Assembly (NCBI GenBank): GCA_016934415.1
Contig: JAFGSW010000009.1
Location: 1-34,567, forward strand
From: Spirochaetales bacterium
GTDB taxonomy: Bacteria > Spirochaetota > Spirochaetia > SZUA-6 > RPPD01
Reading direction: 5' to 3'
Length of the DNA stretch: 34,567 nt
Below the pieces are notes generated by a model. The model did no database searches. It was not told where the DNA came from and was given only the letters and a program-made list of their open reading frames with translations. This document shows, piece by piece, positions 8,506 to 16,061 of this stretch; the first letter of the stretch is position 1; each line of letters starts with the position of its first letter. The position numbers and the translations under genes are program-made.

Positions 8506-8610
8506 AAGTCACCCTGAGCTTGCCGAAGGGGAGGGACGAGAGAAGACGAATAGTTCAGTCATGGTTCGGTCCTGAGCATGCCGAAGGGGCCCACCATGAC
8601 AATAAATACA
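8506..8610. repeat. Imperfect direct copy of the 8005 repeat, right of GIY-YIG gene
   Basis: The copy begins GTCACCCTGAGCTTGCCGAAGG and ends CCACCATGACAATAAA, parallel to the 8005-8155 element but diverged and shorter. The two copies bracket the GIY-YIG gene. Confidence 0.65.
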
Positions 8611-8629
8611 CTTCCGAAAGGAGATCTTT

Positions 8630-10099
8630 ATGCAGCATGACATCGGCACCCAGCCCGTCAACGTCGCGCTCCCGAGTTACCGCGGGGCGGGCGTCAACGA
8701 CGGCTCGATCAAGGACATGGCGGCCCTCTACGGGAGCTCGCGCAAACCGCTCATCATTTCATTCGTGAACGCGGGCGCGGCCTCCGCCAAACCCTGGCTC
8801 GCCCTCCTGCCCGGGATCAGGAGCGCCTCCCTGGACGTCTTCGTCGTCATGTTCAAGCACGACGGATCGTCGTTCCAGGCCTGCGGCGCGGACGCGGACG
8901 CGGCGCCCGCGGTCAGGGAGGCGGGCCCGGGAGACGCGGCCTTCCAGTCCATCCCGGTCGTCGTCGACTCCGACGGCGCGGTCGCGAAGTCTTTCCTCTT
9001 CGGCCTGCCCACGCCGCCCGCGAACAAGGACACCTGGTCGTACCTGGTCGACCCGGCGTTCTGCATCGCGGACAAATGGCACACCTCGGCCGTTTCCCCC
9101 GCCTACCCGATCTCCTTCAAGCACCTGAGCCCCGTCCCCGATCCCGGACCGTTCAACGGCGGCGTTCCCGGGAACGCCAGGGCGTATCTCCTGAAGCGCG
9201 TCGCCAACCTGAACGCCCCGCTCGTCATTCTGGGCTCCAAGCCCGCGCCGGGCACGGCCGTGCGCGCCTCCAACGATATCCGCAAGGTGTTCTTCTCCCG
9301 GCCGCTCCTCGAATCGAGCGTGACGCCGAACAAGTTCATGCTCTCAGGTCCCGGCTTGGTCGGCGGACCGGTGAAGGCGGTGAGCGCGAGCTACCAGGGA
9401 TACGAGCGCGCCGAGGACGGCGTGCTCCTCAACTTCCCGGCCGGTCCGAACTTCAAGGGCGCCGGTCCCGAAGGGGTCGTGCTCGTCGTCTCCAACGCTC
9501 CCGACGGCGTCCTGGACACGAGCCGCGGCGCTCTCACCGGTTCCAACGCGGTCAAGTTCGCGACCGAGGCCGCCTTTACCCCGGCCACTCCGGTCGAGGC
9601 GCCTCCGCCCCAGCCCGTGTACCAGAAGCCCGTCTATCCGGGCGAGATCAAGAAGCCCGAGCCCCAGCGCAGGCCGGAAAAGCCGGTCGGCGTTCGGGAG
9701 GGAGCGGGCGGCATGACCAAGCCCCAACCCCGCAAGCCTTCGGAGCCCAAGCCGCCCACGGTGAAGAAACCCGCCAAGCCCGCCGCCAAGAAGGCCGCCA
9801 AAAAAGCGGTGAAGAAAGCCGTGAAAAAGCCCGCCAAAAAAGCGGCGAAGAAAGCCGTGAAAAAGCCCGCCAAAAAAGCGGCGAAGAAAGCCGCGAAAAA
9901 AGCCCCGGCCAAAAAAGCGGTGAAGAAGGCGGCCAAGAAACCCGCCAAGAAGGCGGTGAAGAAAGCCGCCGCCAAAAAAGCGCCGGCCAAGAAAGCGGCC
10001 AAGAAGAGCACGCCGAAGAAGAAAGCGGCGAAAAAGCCGGCCGCCAAAAAAAGCGCGCCGAAGAAAAAACCGGCGGCGAAGAAAGCAAAGAAAAAATAA
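8630..10099 (+). CDS. Cys-less thioredoxin-fold protein with Ig-like region and histone-H1-like tail
   Basis: This 489-residue protein starts at an ATG with a strong AAAGGAGAT site at 8619-8627 and has no signal peptide, so it is predicted cytoplasmic. Residues about 8-160 read like a redoxin/thioredoxin fold (PLIISFVNAG..., then IPVVVDSDGAVAKSF, then YLVDP). The position where CxxC would be is NAGAAS, so redox activity is not expected. Residues about 205-315 look like an Ig-like domain (FFSRPLLESSVTPNKFMLSG, VLLNFPAG, GVVLVVSN). From about 330 a Pro-rich linker leads to a tail of about 115 residues made of AKKA/VKKA/PAKK repeats like bacterial histone-H1 homologues. Such tails bind DNA or RNA non-specifically. 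The combination is unusual and its role unknown. A terminator follows directly. Confidence 0.75.
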   Translation: MQHDIGTQPVNVALPSYRGAGVNDGSIKDMAALYGSSRKPLIISFVNAGAASAKPWLALLPGIRSASLDVFVVMFKHDGSSFQACGADADAAPAVREAGPGDAAFQSIPVVVDSDGAVAKSFLFGLPTPPANKDTWSYLVDPAFCIADKWHTSAVSPAYPISFKHLSPVPDPGPFNGGVPGNARAYLLKRVANLNAPLVILGSKPAPGTAVRASNDIRKVFFSRPLLESSVTPNKFMLSGPGLVGGPVKAVSASYQGYERAEDGVLLNFPAGPNFKGAGPEGVVLVVSNAPDGVLDTSRGALTGSNAVKFATEAAFTPATPVEAPPPQPVYQKPVYPGEIKKPEPQRRPEKPVGVREGAGGMTKPQPRKPSEPKPPTVKKPAKPAAKKAAKKAVKKAVKKPAKKAAKKAVKKPAKKAAKKAAKKAPAKKAVKKAAKKPAKKAVKKAAAKKAPAKKAAKKSTPKKKAAKKPAAKKSAPKKKPAAKKAKKK

Positions 10100-10117
10100 T
10101 CGATATCCGAAATTTGA

Positions 10118-10155
10118 AGCGCCCCTCCCGATACCGGCGAGGGGCGCTTTTTTTT
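10118..10155 (+). terminator. Rho-independent terminator after the H1-tail gene
   Basis: A 10-bp stem AGCGCCCCTC (10118-10127) / GAGGGGCGCT (10139-10148) is followed by an eight-T run, 18 bases after the stop codon. Confidence 0.93.
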
Positions 10156-10224
10156 AGATTTCGTTTTTTTCGATTCAACTCCCACGTCCCGGCGGGCGAG
10201 ACGCCCGCCTTACCAGTGGTGATT

Positions 10225-10300
10225 CCCGGTTTCCTTCGCTTCCCCTCTTTCTTCATCGGTGTAATCGGTTCCCATCGGTGGTTCCCCCTCTTTCTTCGCC
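10225..10300. repeat. Diverged dispersed repeat, right orientation, unpaired
   Basis: TTCTTCATCGGTGTAATCGG and CCCATCGGTGGTTCCCC resemble the right-hand version of the CGCGGAT repeats (compare 23082-23222), but no left-hand partner lies close by. No gene is seen between 10156 and 10450. Confidence 0.5.
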
Positions 10301-10450
10301 CCGCGCATGCCCTTGAACAACTCGCGATTCATGTTTACACTCAACAGTCCCGACGTGCAACCGGCATCCGGCCGGGCGCGACCCGCCGCGGGAAAAAAAA
10401 TTTTCCTTTTGCATATTCGTTTGTTTGTTTGGTTATCAGGAGGGAATATA

Positions 10451-12658
10451 ATGATCCGGTTTATGAAAATAGCGTTGTGCGCCGTGTTGATCGCGGGGGC
10501 TTTCCCGCTGTTCGGCCAGGCCGCCGATCCCTCGGCGGGCGGCGGCGATATCGCCGGGTTCCCGGCGTTCCGTTCGGTCCGCATGCACCTGCTGCCGCCG
10601 GTCATTGACGGCGTCATCACGGACGGCCTCCCCGAGGGCGTCAAGGCGGACACGGGCTGGCGCGCCGCGGCGCGCATCACCCTGTCGAACGGCGTGACCG
10701 TGCCCGACGCCGCCTTCCAGAGCCTCAAGGAGGCGGACGGCGATTTTCTCGACCTGTCGTTCGAGGTGCGCCACGATCCGAGCCTGGACGAGGGGGACGC
10801 GGTGGTCCTCGGTCTGCGTCCGATCCCGGGCGACGCTCCGGCGGGCTTCCAGGACAACGATCTGGTGATCATCGTCTATCCCTTCGCCGGGAAGGATGAC
10901 GCCGCGGCGGTGCCCGCGGGCGGTACGCCCTCGCGGGTTGAGATATGGAAGTACGCGGGCGACGGGTGGAAGGACGTGAGCGCCGAGGTCAAGGGCTGCT
11001 TCTGGGCGGCGCGCGCTTTCGCCGCGACCGAAGACTCTTTTGGATGGGACCTCGAGTGCCGGATTCCGGCGGGCACCGCCAAGGGCGGGGACGCCTGGGT
11101 CGACCTTCCCGACCGGTTCTATCTGTACTGGAACGTCGTCCGCGTGCAGTCGGGGCCGATGCCCACGGTCTCTCAATTCGCCTGGCCCCGCCGCTGCCCA
11201 CCGCTTTCCGGTTCGCTCGAGCCCGACGCGCTCTCCCCGGCCGGTTGGGGCCGGGCGGACATGTTCGACGCGGCCGTGCACAAGGGCCTGTGGATCGATC
11301 CGGCCGGCATCACCGTCGCCCGTGAAAAAACCCCCGAGACGCCGGAAGATTTTACGATCGTTCTGGACGCTTTTGTGCCCTCCCTGCACGACTTCACCGC
11401 CGTTGTTCTGAACGAGGCGACGCGCGTCACCGGCACGTACGAGGATTACATGACCGAAGAAAATGTGAGCGTAACGTTCCGCTCGGCCGATTGGGGGATC
11501 GCCGGGCCCAATCCCGGACCGGATTGGAAACCCCTCGAGGAGACGTTCGCCCCGGAGAAAGGCTCGGCCAATCCGACGAAACCGCTGTCGATCCCGCCGG
11601 CGCAAAGCCCCACCATGCCCGGCAGCGCGTCGTTCACGTATAAAAGCTCCATCGGCCCGCAGGCTCCGGCCGGGATCACGACCGTCGCCCGGCGCTGTCT
11701 CTACGCCGAGATTTCGGCGCCGGCCGGAACGTATTTTCGCGAGCCGGGCGCCTACCGCAACATGATTTTCTCCCGGTTGCCCGAGCTCGAGGAACGGGCC
11801 GTGGTGAGCGTCCGCGGATACGGCCCGCTTCCGGAGGGAAAGAGCGCGTTCACCTACCTTCTGCGCACTGAAAAAAAAATATGGATGAAGCGGAAAGCGG
11901 CCGGCCTGTTTTCCGGTCCTGAGACCTTGTCCATTGACGGCTCCGAGGAACAGGACGCCTCGGACATCAATTCCTATTTCGAGTGGACCCTGCACGGCTT
12001 CCTGCTCACCGGCGAAATCCTGACCGTGCGCGGCCGGTCGTACGCCGCGGCGCTGCCGACGGGCTCCTTCGGGTATCGCGTCAACCGGCCCACGGAAGTG
12101 CTCGCCTGGCGCGAGTCCGTCGGGGGAGCGAAAGCGCTCGACAAAACCACCTACGTTTTGGAGATGGCGGCGGACGACGCGGCCGAGATCACCACCGGCA
12201 TCAAAACGGAGGAGTCGACCGGATTGTTTTTCGGAGCGCGCGCCGGCGGCGTCGTTCCCGTTTCCCTTGCCGCGGGCGGGTATATCATCGGCCCCTCGGC
12301 GTGCCTTGAGGCCGGCATCAAGTTCACCCAGATCCTTTCCTTCCTCCTGAACGTCGGCTACGCGTACCTGCTCGACCCCGCGGGCGGCGCCGGGCACCAC
12401 ATGTTTTCCGCCTTGATCGGAATCCGCGCCGCCATTGAGTTCAGCCCCGTTTTCTACATGTATCTGCAGGGCGGCGCGTTCGGCTACACGCCCGACTTCG
12501 CCGTGTTCGATCTCGGCGTCGACATGGGTTTGGCGGCCGGCATCAATCTTTCGCGGGATCTGGCGCTGGAGGCGGGAGTCAATTACTACCTCGGCTTTCT
12601 CACCGCTGACGGCGATTCCCTGCTCCGAACCAACGTCGGACTCATTCTCAGGTTTTAG
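10451..12658 (+). CDS. Exported CBM9/DOMON-like protein with C-terminal beta-barrel
   Basis: This 735-residue protein starts at the ATG at 10451, behind AGGAGGG (10438-10444), with a signal peptide ending FPLFGQA. The body is paralogous to module B of the 3998 protein: LPPVIDGVI, GWRAAARI, LDLSFEVRHD, the W-IAGPNPGPDW block and the long (S/T)-GSFGYRV region all align. The last 160-170 residues form an amphipathic beta-barrel ending LILRF, the terminal Phe typical of outer-membrane proteins. It lacks module A, so it represents the simpler architecture. Function is unknown; sugar or surface-ligand binding is inferred only from the CBM9-like fold. A hairpin just after the stop (12659-12695) may end transcription. 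Confidence 0.75.
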   Translation: MIRFMKIALCAVLIAGAFPLFGQAADPSAGGGDIAGFPAFRSVRMHLLPPVIDGVITDGLPEGVKADTGWRAAARITLSNGVTVPDAAFQSLKEADGDFLDLSFEVRHDPSLDEGDAVVLGLRPIPGDAPAGFQDNDLVIIVYPFAGKDDAAAVPAGGTPSRVEIWKYAGDGWKDVSAEVKGCFWAARAFAATEDSFGWDLECRIPAGTAKGGDAWVDLPDRFYLYWNVVRVQSGPMPTVSQFAWPRRCPPLSGSLEPDALSPAGWGRADMFDAAVHKGLWIDPAGITVAREKTPETPEDFTIVLDAFVPSLHDFTAVVLNEATRVTGTYEDYMTEENVSVTFRSADWGIAGPNPGPDWKPLEETFAPEKGSANPTKPLSIPPAQSPTMPGSASFTYKSSIGPQAPAGITTVARRCLYAEISAPAGTYFREPGAYRNMIFSRLPELEERAVVSVRGYGPLPEGKSAFTYLLRTEKKIWMKRKAAGLFSGPETLSIDGSEEQDASDINSYFEWTLHGFLLTGEILTVRGRSYAAALPTGSFGYRVNRPTEVLAWRESVGGAKALDKTTYVLEMAADDAAEITTGIKTEESTGLFFGARAGGVVPVSLAAGGYIIGPSACLEAGIKFTQILSFLLNVGYAYLLDPAGGAGHHMFSALIGIRAAIEFSPVFYMYLQGGAFGYTPDFAVFDLGVDMGLAAGINLSRDLALEAGVNYYLGFLTADGDSLLRTNVGLILRF

Positions 12659-12695
12659 CAGGTTGTTGAAAAAGTTGAGCTTTGTTAACAACCTG
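12659..12695. repeat. Inverted repeat after the 10451 gene
   Basis: CAGGTTGTT (12659-12667) pairs with AACAACCTG (12687-12695). A T-run follows only after another 8 bases and a G-run, so intrinsic termination is possible but not clear-cut. Confidence 0.5.
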
Positions 12696-12726
12696 TTCGG
12701 GGGGCTTTTTTTCGGCGCTTTGTTCG

Positions 12727-12813
12727 TCATGCGCCCCTCGACAAGCTCGGGGTGGCATGCGGTTGCCGGTCGTGCGGCGGCTGATTGAGCTTGTCGAACG
12801 GCTCGCCATGACG
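12727..12813. repeat. Palindromic TCGACAAGCTCGGGG repeat
   Basis: CCTCGACAAGCTCGGGG and TTGAGCTTGTCGAACGG face each other in a stretch beginning GTCATGCG and ending GCCATGACGAAG. It is the same family as the palindromes at 8005-8155 and 8506-8610. Nothing coding lies between 12659 and the tRNA. Confidence 0.6.
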
Positions 12814-12865
12814 AAGATTCTATTTATTTCGGCGGAAATGTGCGGCTTGCCCGGAATGAAAGAAA

Positions 12866-12937
12866 AGGCGCCGACCAGAATCGAACTGGTGCATAAAGGT
12901 TTTGCAGACCTCTCCCTTACCGCTTGGGTACGGCGCC
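12866..12937 (-). tRNA. tRNA-Cys (GCA)
   Basis: Read on the minus strand, a 72-nt cloverleaf runs from 12937 to 12866. The 7-bp acceptor is GGCGCCG/CGGCGCC, the anticodon stem is GAGGT/ACCTT around loop CTGCAAA (anticodon GCA), and the T arm is ACCAG-TTCGATT-CTGGT with discriminator U. The D loop contains AAGCGGTAA. The 3' CCA is not encoded (CTTTTC follows) and would be added by tRNA nucleotidyltransferase. Confidence 0.95.
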
Positions 12938-12986
12938 GCTTAAACTTGTAGGCAATGTAATGGAAAAAGGCTAGGTTGTAAAGCCC

Positions 12987-13015
12987 TTGACAATACCGGC
13001 GGCCGATCCTATTGT
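12987..13015 (+). promoter_or_regulatory. Sigma70-type promoter overlapping the radical SAM gene start
   Basis: TTGACA (12987-12992), a 17-base spacer and TATTGT (13010-13015) form a near-consensus promoter. The first possible GTG codon begins at 13016, directly after the -10 box, so transcription would start inside or past it. Confidence 0.6.
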
Positions 13016-14365
13016 GTGGCTGCCTTGAAGACGAAGCCGCGCGCGCTCCTCCTCTTTCCCCCCGTCTACGATTTCGCCGCCTTCGACATGTTCCTGCGTC
13101 CCTTCGCGCTGCTGCGCCTGGCGGCGTGGCTCGAGGGAGGGGGGTATGAGGCGACGCTTGTCAACGCCCTCGACCCCCGGGACGGGACGACCGCGGCCGT
13201 GCTCGGCTTCCCCAAGCGGTATCCCGACGGGACGGGCAAGTTCTTCCGCCGGATCGTGGCCAAGCCCGCGGCGCTCGCCTCCGTCCCCCGCCATTACGCC
13301 CGCTACGGAATCCTGCGGGAATCGATCGAGGAAAAAATACGGGCCGCGCGGCCGGACGTGGTGCTCGTCGGAACGGGCATGACGTATTGGTACCCGGGCG
13401 CGAAGGAGGCGGTCGAGTGCGCGCGCGCGGCCGCGCCGGGCGCGCCGGTCATTGCCGGGGGGATCTACGCCACCCTCTGTCCCGCTCACGCGGCGGCCGC
13501 GCTCGAGGCCGATCGCGTGGTGGCCGGGCCGGCTCTCCCGGCCCTCGCGGCCGTCCTCGGGGAGCTCGGCCTGCCCGTCCCCCCGGGGCCCCTTCCGGAC
13601 CGGCCGGCGCTCATCGCGGCGGGGTACCCGGGAGCGGCGGCGGTGCGCCTGCACGCCGGCTGTCCGCTCGCCTGCGACTACTGCGCCTCGTCGCTCGTCT
13701 CGGGGGGCTTCGTTCCCGGCCGCGGGGAGGCGCTCTTCGGTTTCGTGCGCGACGTCCACGAAGCCTTCGGCCTCGACCATTTCGCCTTTTACGACGACGC
13801 CCTCCTCTGCGCCCCGGCCGCGGGCGTCATCCCATTTTTGGAAGCGGTGATCGAGTCCGGGCTCGAGCTCAGGTTCCACGTGCCGAACGGGATGCACGTC
13901 GCCTTCGTCACGGAGGAGATCGCCCGCCTCATGAAACGCGCCGGCGTGCGCGACTTCAAGCTCGGCTTCGAGAGCGCGGCCGAGTCGTTTCACGCCGCGC
14001 ATGACGGGAAGCACACGCCGGAGCAGTTCGCCCGGGCGATCGACGCCCTGCGGGCGGGCGGCTACAAGCCGGACGAGCTCGCCGTGTACATCCTGGCCGG
14101 CCTGCCCGGGCAGCTCCCCGGCGAGGTGGAGGAATCGATCCGGTTCGCCGCCGGACTGGGCATCCAGGCGCACCTGGCCGAGTACTCGCCCATTCCCGGC
14201 ACGGCGCTCTGGGAGCAAAGCGCGGCCGCCTCTCCCTTCCCGATCGCCGAGGAGCCGCTCACCCAGAACAACACGATCTTCCCCCTCCGGTCGGCGCGCT
14301 TCACCCCCCGCCGCCTCCAGGAGCTCAAACAGCTCGCCCGCCGCCTCACGCGCTCTCTGCGTTGA
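13016..14365 (+). CDS. B12-binding domain radical SAM protein
   Basis: This protein of about 449 residues has an N-terminal cobalamin-binding-like Rossmann region (LLLFPPVYDF..., LRLAAWLEGGGYEATLVNAL, DVVLVGTGMTYWYPGAKEAV, APVIAGGIYATL). A radical SAM core follows with the cluster motif CPLACDYC (C-x3-C-x2-C) at about residues 218-225. Later blocks include FYDDALLC, KLGFESA and YILAGLPGQ, typical of B12-dependent radical SAM methylases and related enzymes. The substrate cannot be read from sequence. The frame opens at GTG 13016, but a promoter ends at 13015, so the mRNA may be leaderless or begin at an internal codon such as TTG 13025. The gene is convergent with the nuclease gene downstream, with a long inverted repeat between them. 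Confidence 0.85.
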   Translation: MAALKTKPRALLLFPPVYDFAAFDMFLRPFALLRLAAWLEGGGYEATLVNALDPRDGTTAAVLGFPKRYPDGTGKFFRRIVAKPAALASVPRHYARYGILRESIEEKIRAARPDVVLVGTGMTYWYPGAKEAVECARAAAPGAPVIAGGIYATLCPAHAAAALEADRVVAGPALPALAAVLGELGLPVPPGPLPDRPALIAAGYPGAAAVRLHAGCPLACDYCASSLVSGGFVPGRGEALFGFVRDVHEAFGLDHFAFYDDALLCAPAAGVIPFLEAVIESGLELRFHVPNGMHVAFVTEEIARLMKRAGVRDFKLGFESAAESFHAAHDGKHTPEQFARAIDALRAGGYKPDELAVYILAGLPGQLPGEVEESIRFAAGLGIQAHLAEYSPIPGTALWEQSAAASPFPIAEEPLTQNNTIFPLRSARFTPRRLQELKQLARRLTRSLR

Positions 14366-14366
14366 A

Positions 14367-14555
14367 GAATTTCTAAGGAATCCAGGAAAGGCAGGAAACC
14401 AGGAAAGGAGAATGAAGCAAAGAGAGAAGAATGGAAGAAAATAATCGAAAATAGATTGGTTCAAAATCAATAGGCTTCTACCGCTATCTGAATCTATATA
14501 CTAATTTTCCATTCTTTTCCTGGCTTCCTGTCCCTCCTGGCTTCCTTAGAAATTC
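14367..14555. repeat. Long inverted repeat between convergent genes
   Basis: An arm at 14367-14414 (GAATTTCTAAGGAATCCAGG...GAATG) is matched, with a few mismatches, by the reverse complement at 14510-14555, around about 95 bases of AT-rich spacer. The CCAGGAA units recur within each arm. A related CCTGGCTTCCTTAG piece occurs near 23050. It may be a small non-autonomous element or serve as a two-way terminator. Confidence 0.7.
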
Positions 14556-14556
14556 C

Positions 14557-15609
14557 TCATTTCTCAAGGGTAAGCAGGATGGGCAGGTGGTCGGAGAAAC
14601 CCTGATTCGGTTTTTTCCTGTCCCAGGCGAGGGGGGCGCGGGTGCGGGGATGGAGCATGTCCGGCTCGCTCACCGCGCGGAACGAGACGTAGACGAGACC
14701 GCTCGAACCGGGGAGGAAGAGCGCGTGGTCGATGTCTTCCCAATGCCTTTTGTACCAATAGCTTCCCGGGGGCGTTCCGGGCGCGGCGAGCCACGGATCG
14801 AAGAAAATGACCGCGCCGTCGCGCACGCCGCTTGAGGCCGGACTGCCGCAGAGGAGCAGGCTCGCTTCGGCGAACGAGGCCGGGGCATGGTCGTCGAGGC
14901 GCACGAGGGCGGTCTGGTAGGCCCGTTTGGCGCGGGCGTACTCGTCCGCGCGCTCGTTGAAATCGCCCGCGACGACGACGGCGGCGCCCGGTTCGGCCGC
15001 CGCGATCTCCCGCACCCGCCGGGCGATGATGCCGGCCGCCTCCAGCCTCGGCTTTTCGGTGTCCTTGTCCTTTCCATTGTTTTTTGACTTCAAGTGCACG
15101 CAGAAGAGGTGGACGGCGGTCCCGTCCGCGTCGGCGGCGGCCTCCAGGACCGGGCGCAGGGTTTCGCGCTTCCAGGGGGCGAGCTGGTAGGCCGCGACCC
15201 GGCTCAAGGGGAAGCGGCTCAGGATGCCGACCGTGGTCGCCCCCCCGGGAGACGGGTAGCAGGCGGCGTACCGGTAGCCTTGGTCTCCCAATCCGTCGTC
15301 CCGCAGGCGCAGAAGCACGTTTCGGTTCTCGATTTCCTGCAGCATGACGATGTTCGGACCGCCGGGAACGGAGCGGCGCACGGCCAGGGCGATGCGGGCC
15401 AGCTTCAGGCGGAAGCACGATTCGTTCCACGTTCCCCGGCCCGGATCGTATTCCCTGTACTCCGTGCCGTCGTCCGCGCCGTCGAACAGGTTGCCGACGT
15501 TGTAGGAAAGAACGGTGATCGTGCGGCCCGGGCAGGATGAAAGGACGGCCCCGGCGAGGAAACAGAGGATGAGGAGGCCGATGCGGATCGCGTTCGATGT
15601 CGTTTTCAT
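14557..15609 (-). CDS. Endonuclease/exonuclease/phosphatase-fold lipoprotein
   Basis: This 350-residue protein starts at the ATG at 15609; a TTG nine bases upstream is also possible. The signal IGLLILCFLAGAVLSSC is a lipoprotein signal, so the enzyme is probably membrane-anchored outside the cytoplasm. The EEP-family motifs are in order: LSYNVGNLFD, MLQEIEN (metal-binding Glu), FCVHLKSK, VVAGDFNE (catalytic D-x-N), DIDHALF, and FSDHLPIL (the terminal S-D-H). All catalytic residues of the DNase I / AP-endonuclease fold are therefore present. The substrate could be nucleic acid or a phospho-ester such as a phosphoinositide or sphingomyelin head group; extracytoplasmic nuclease or phosphodiesterase is the best general call. 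Confidence 0.85.
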   Translation of the reverse strand: MKTTSNAIRIGLLILCFLAGAVLSSCPGRTITVLSYNVGNLFDGADDGTEYREYDPGRGTWNESCFRLKLARIALAVRRSVPGGPNIVMLQEIENRNVLLRLRDDGLGDQGYRYAACYPSPGGATTVGILSRFPLSRVAAYQLAPWKRETLRPVLEAAADADGTAVHLFCVHLKSKNNGKDKDTEKPRLEAAGIIARRVREIAAAEPGAAVVVAGDFNERADEYARAKRAYQTALVRLDDHAPASFAEASLLLCGSPASSGVRDGAVIFFDPWLAAPGTPPGSYWYKRHWEDIDHALFLPGSSGLVYVSFRAVSEPDMLHPRTRAPLAWDRKKPNQGFSDHLPILLTLEK

Positions 15610-15647
15610 GGTACACAAGGTAACATGCGCGGGGACGCCGCGCTTTC

Positions 15648-15678
15648 AAAAAAAACGCCGGCGAGAGGCTCGCCGGCG
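15648..15678 (-). terminator. Rho-independent terminator, minus strand
   Basis: On the minus strand, CGCCGGCGAG / CTCGCCGGCG (15656-15665 and 15669-15678) with a 3-base loop is followed by eight U. It ends the 67-residue gene. Confidence 0.9.
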
Positions 15679-15690
15679 ATACGGTCGCGG

Positions 15691-15894
15691 TTATTTTTTC
15701 TTTTTCGAGGACTGGTATTCGTCCACCACCTTTTTAAAATTGGATTTGTCGCCGGCCGAATTCTTTTCGATGTAATCGATCATGAGATCGATCACGCCTT
15801 CGCTCTCGGTCTTGCCGGCCATGGTGCAGAAACCGCGGAACATGTTGAGGAGCTGGTTCGGGATGCCTTTCACGAGATAATCGACCTTGTCCAT
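15691..15894 (-). CDS. Small ribbon-helix-helix-like protein
   Basis: This 67-residue protein has its own near-consensus promoter, a good ribosome binding site (AAAGGAGAAG) and its own terminator, so it is a real, well-expressed single gene. The pattern VDYLVKGIP, then NQLLNMFRGFCTMAGK, then ESEGVIDLMIDYIEKN, matches strand-helix-helix proteins of the Arc/ParG type, whose strand pairs to bind the DNA major groove. The C-terminus is basic (SSKKKK). No partner toxin or parA lies nearby. The function is most likely transcriptional or DNA-binding; identity is otherwise unknown. Confidence 0.7.
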   Translation of the reverse strand: MDKVDYLVKGIPNQLLNMFRGFCTMAGKTESEGVIDLMIDYIEKNSAGDKSNFKKVVDEYQSSKKKK

Positions 15895-15930
15895 CGTCTT
15901 CTCCTTTGCCTGGATTTTTTTAACGCCGCC

Positions 15931-15959
15931 ATTGTAGCGGCATCCGTTTTTTTGGTCAA
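15931..15959 (-). promoter_or_regulatory. Promoter of the small RHH-like gene
   Basis: On the minus strand, TTGACC (15959-15954), a 17-base spacer and TACAAT (15936-15931) sit 37 bases before the ATG at 15894. Confidence 0.75.
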
Positions 15960-16061
15960 GGCGAGAGTCTTTCCGGAACGCGAAAAGAGGTATATTATGT
16001 ACGGGATAAAGTGATTTTCAACAATGGCGATTTTTATGGTGAGAAGTGCGGGGAGGCGAAC

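Noticed and set aside
9634..10185. Phe/Ala-rich minus-strand frame looking like a membrane protein
   Set aside because: It is the reverse complement of the Lys/Ala tail (AAG/GCC codons read backwards as CTT/GGC) and even overlaps the terminator.
10436..12730. 764-codon minus-strand open frame opposite the 10451 gene
   Set aside because: It is a GC-rich shadow: Arg/Gly/Ala-rich with no domain signature, while the plus strand has a signal peptide, ribosome binding site and paralogue.
12682..12951. Short plus-strand frame after the 10451 gene
   Set aside because: It spans a palindromic repeat and the tRNA-Cys gene.
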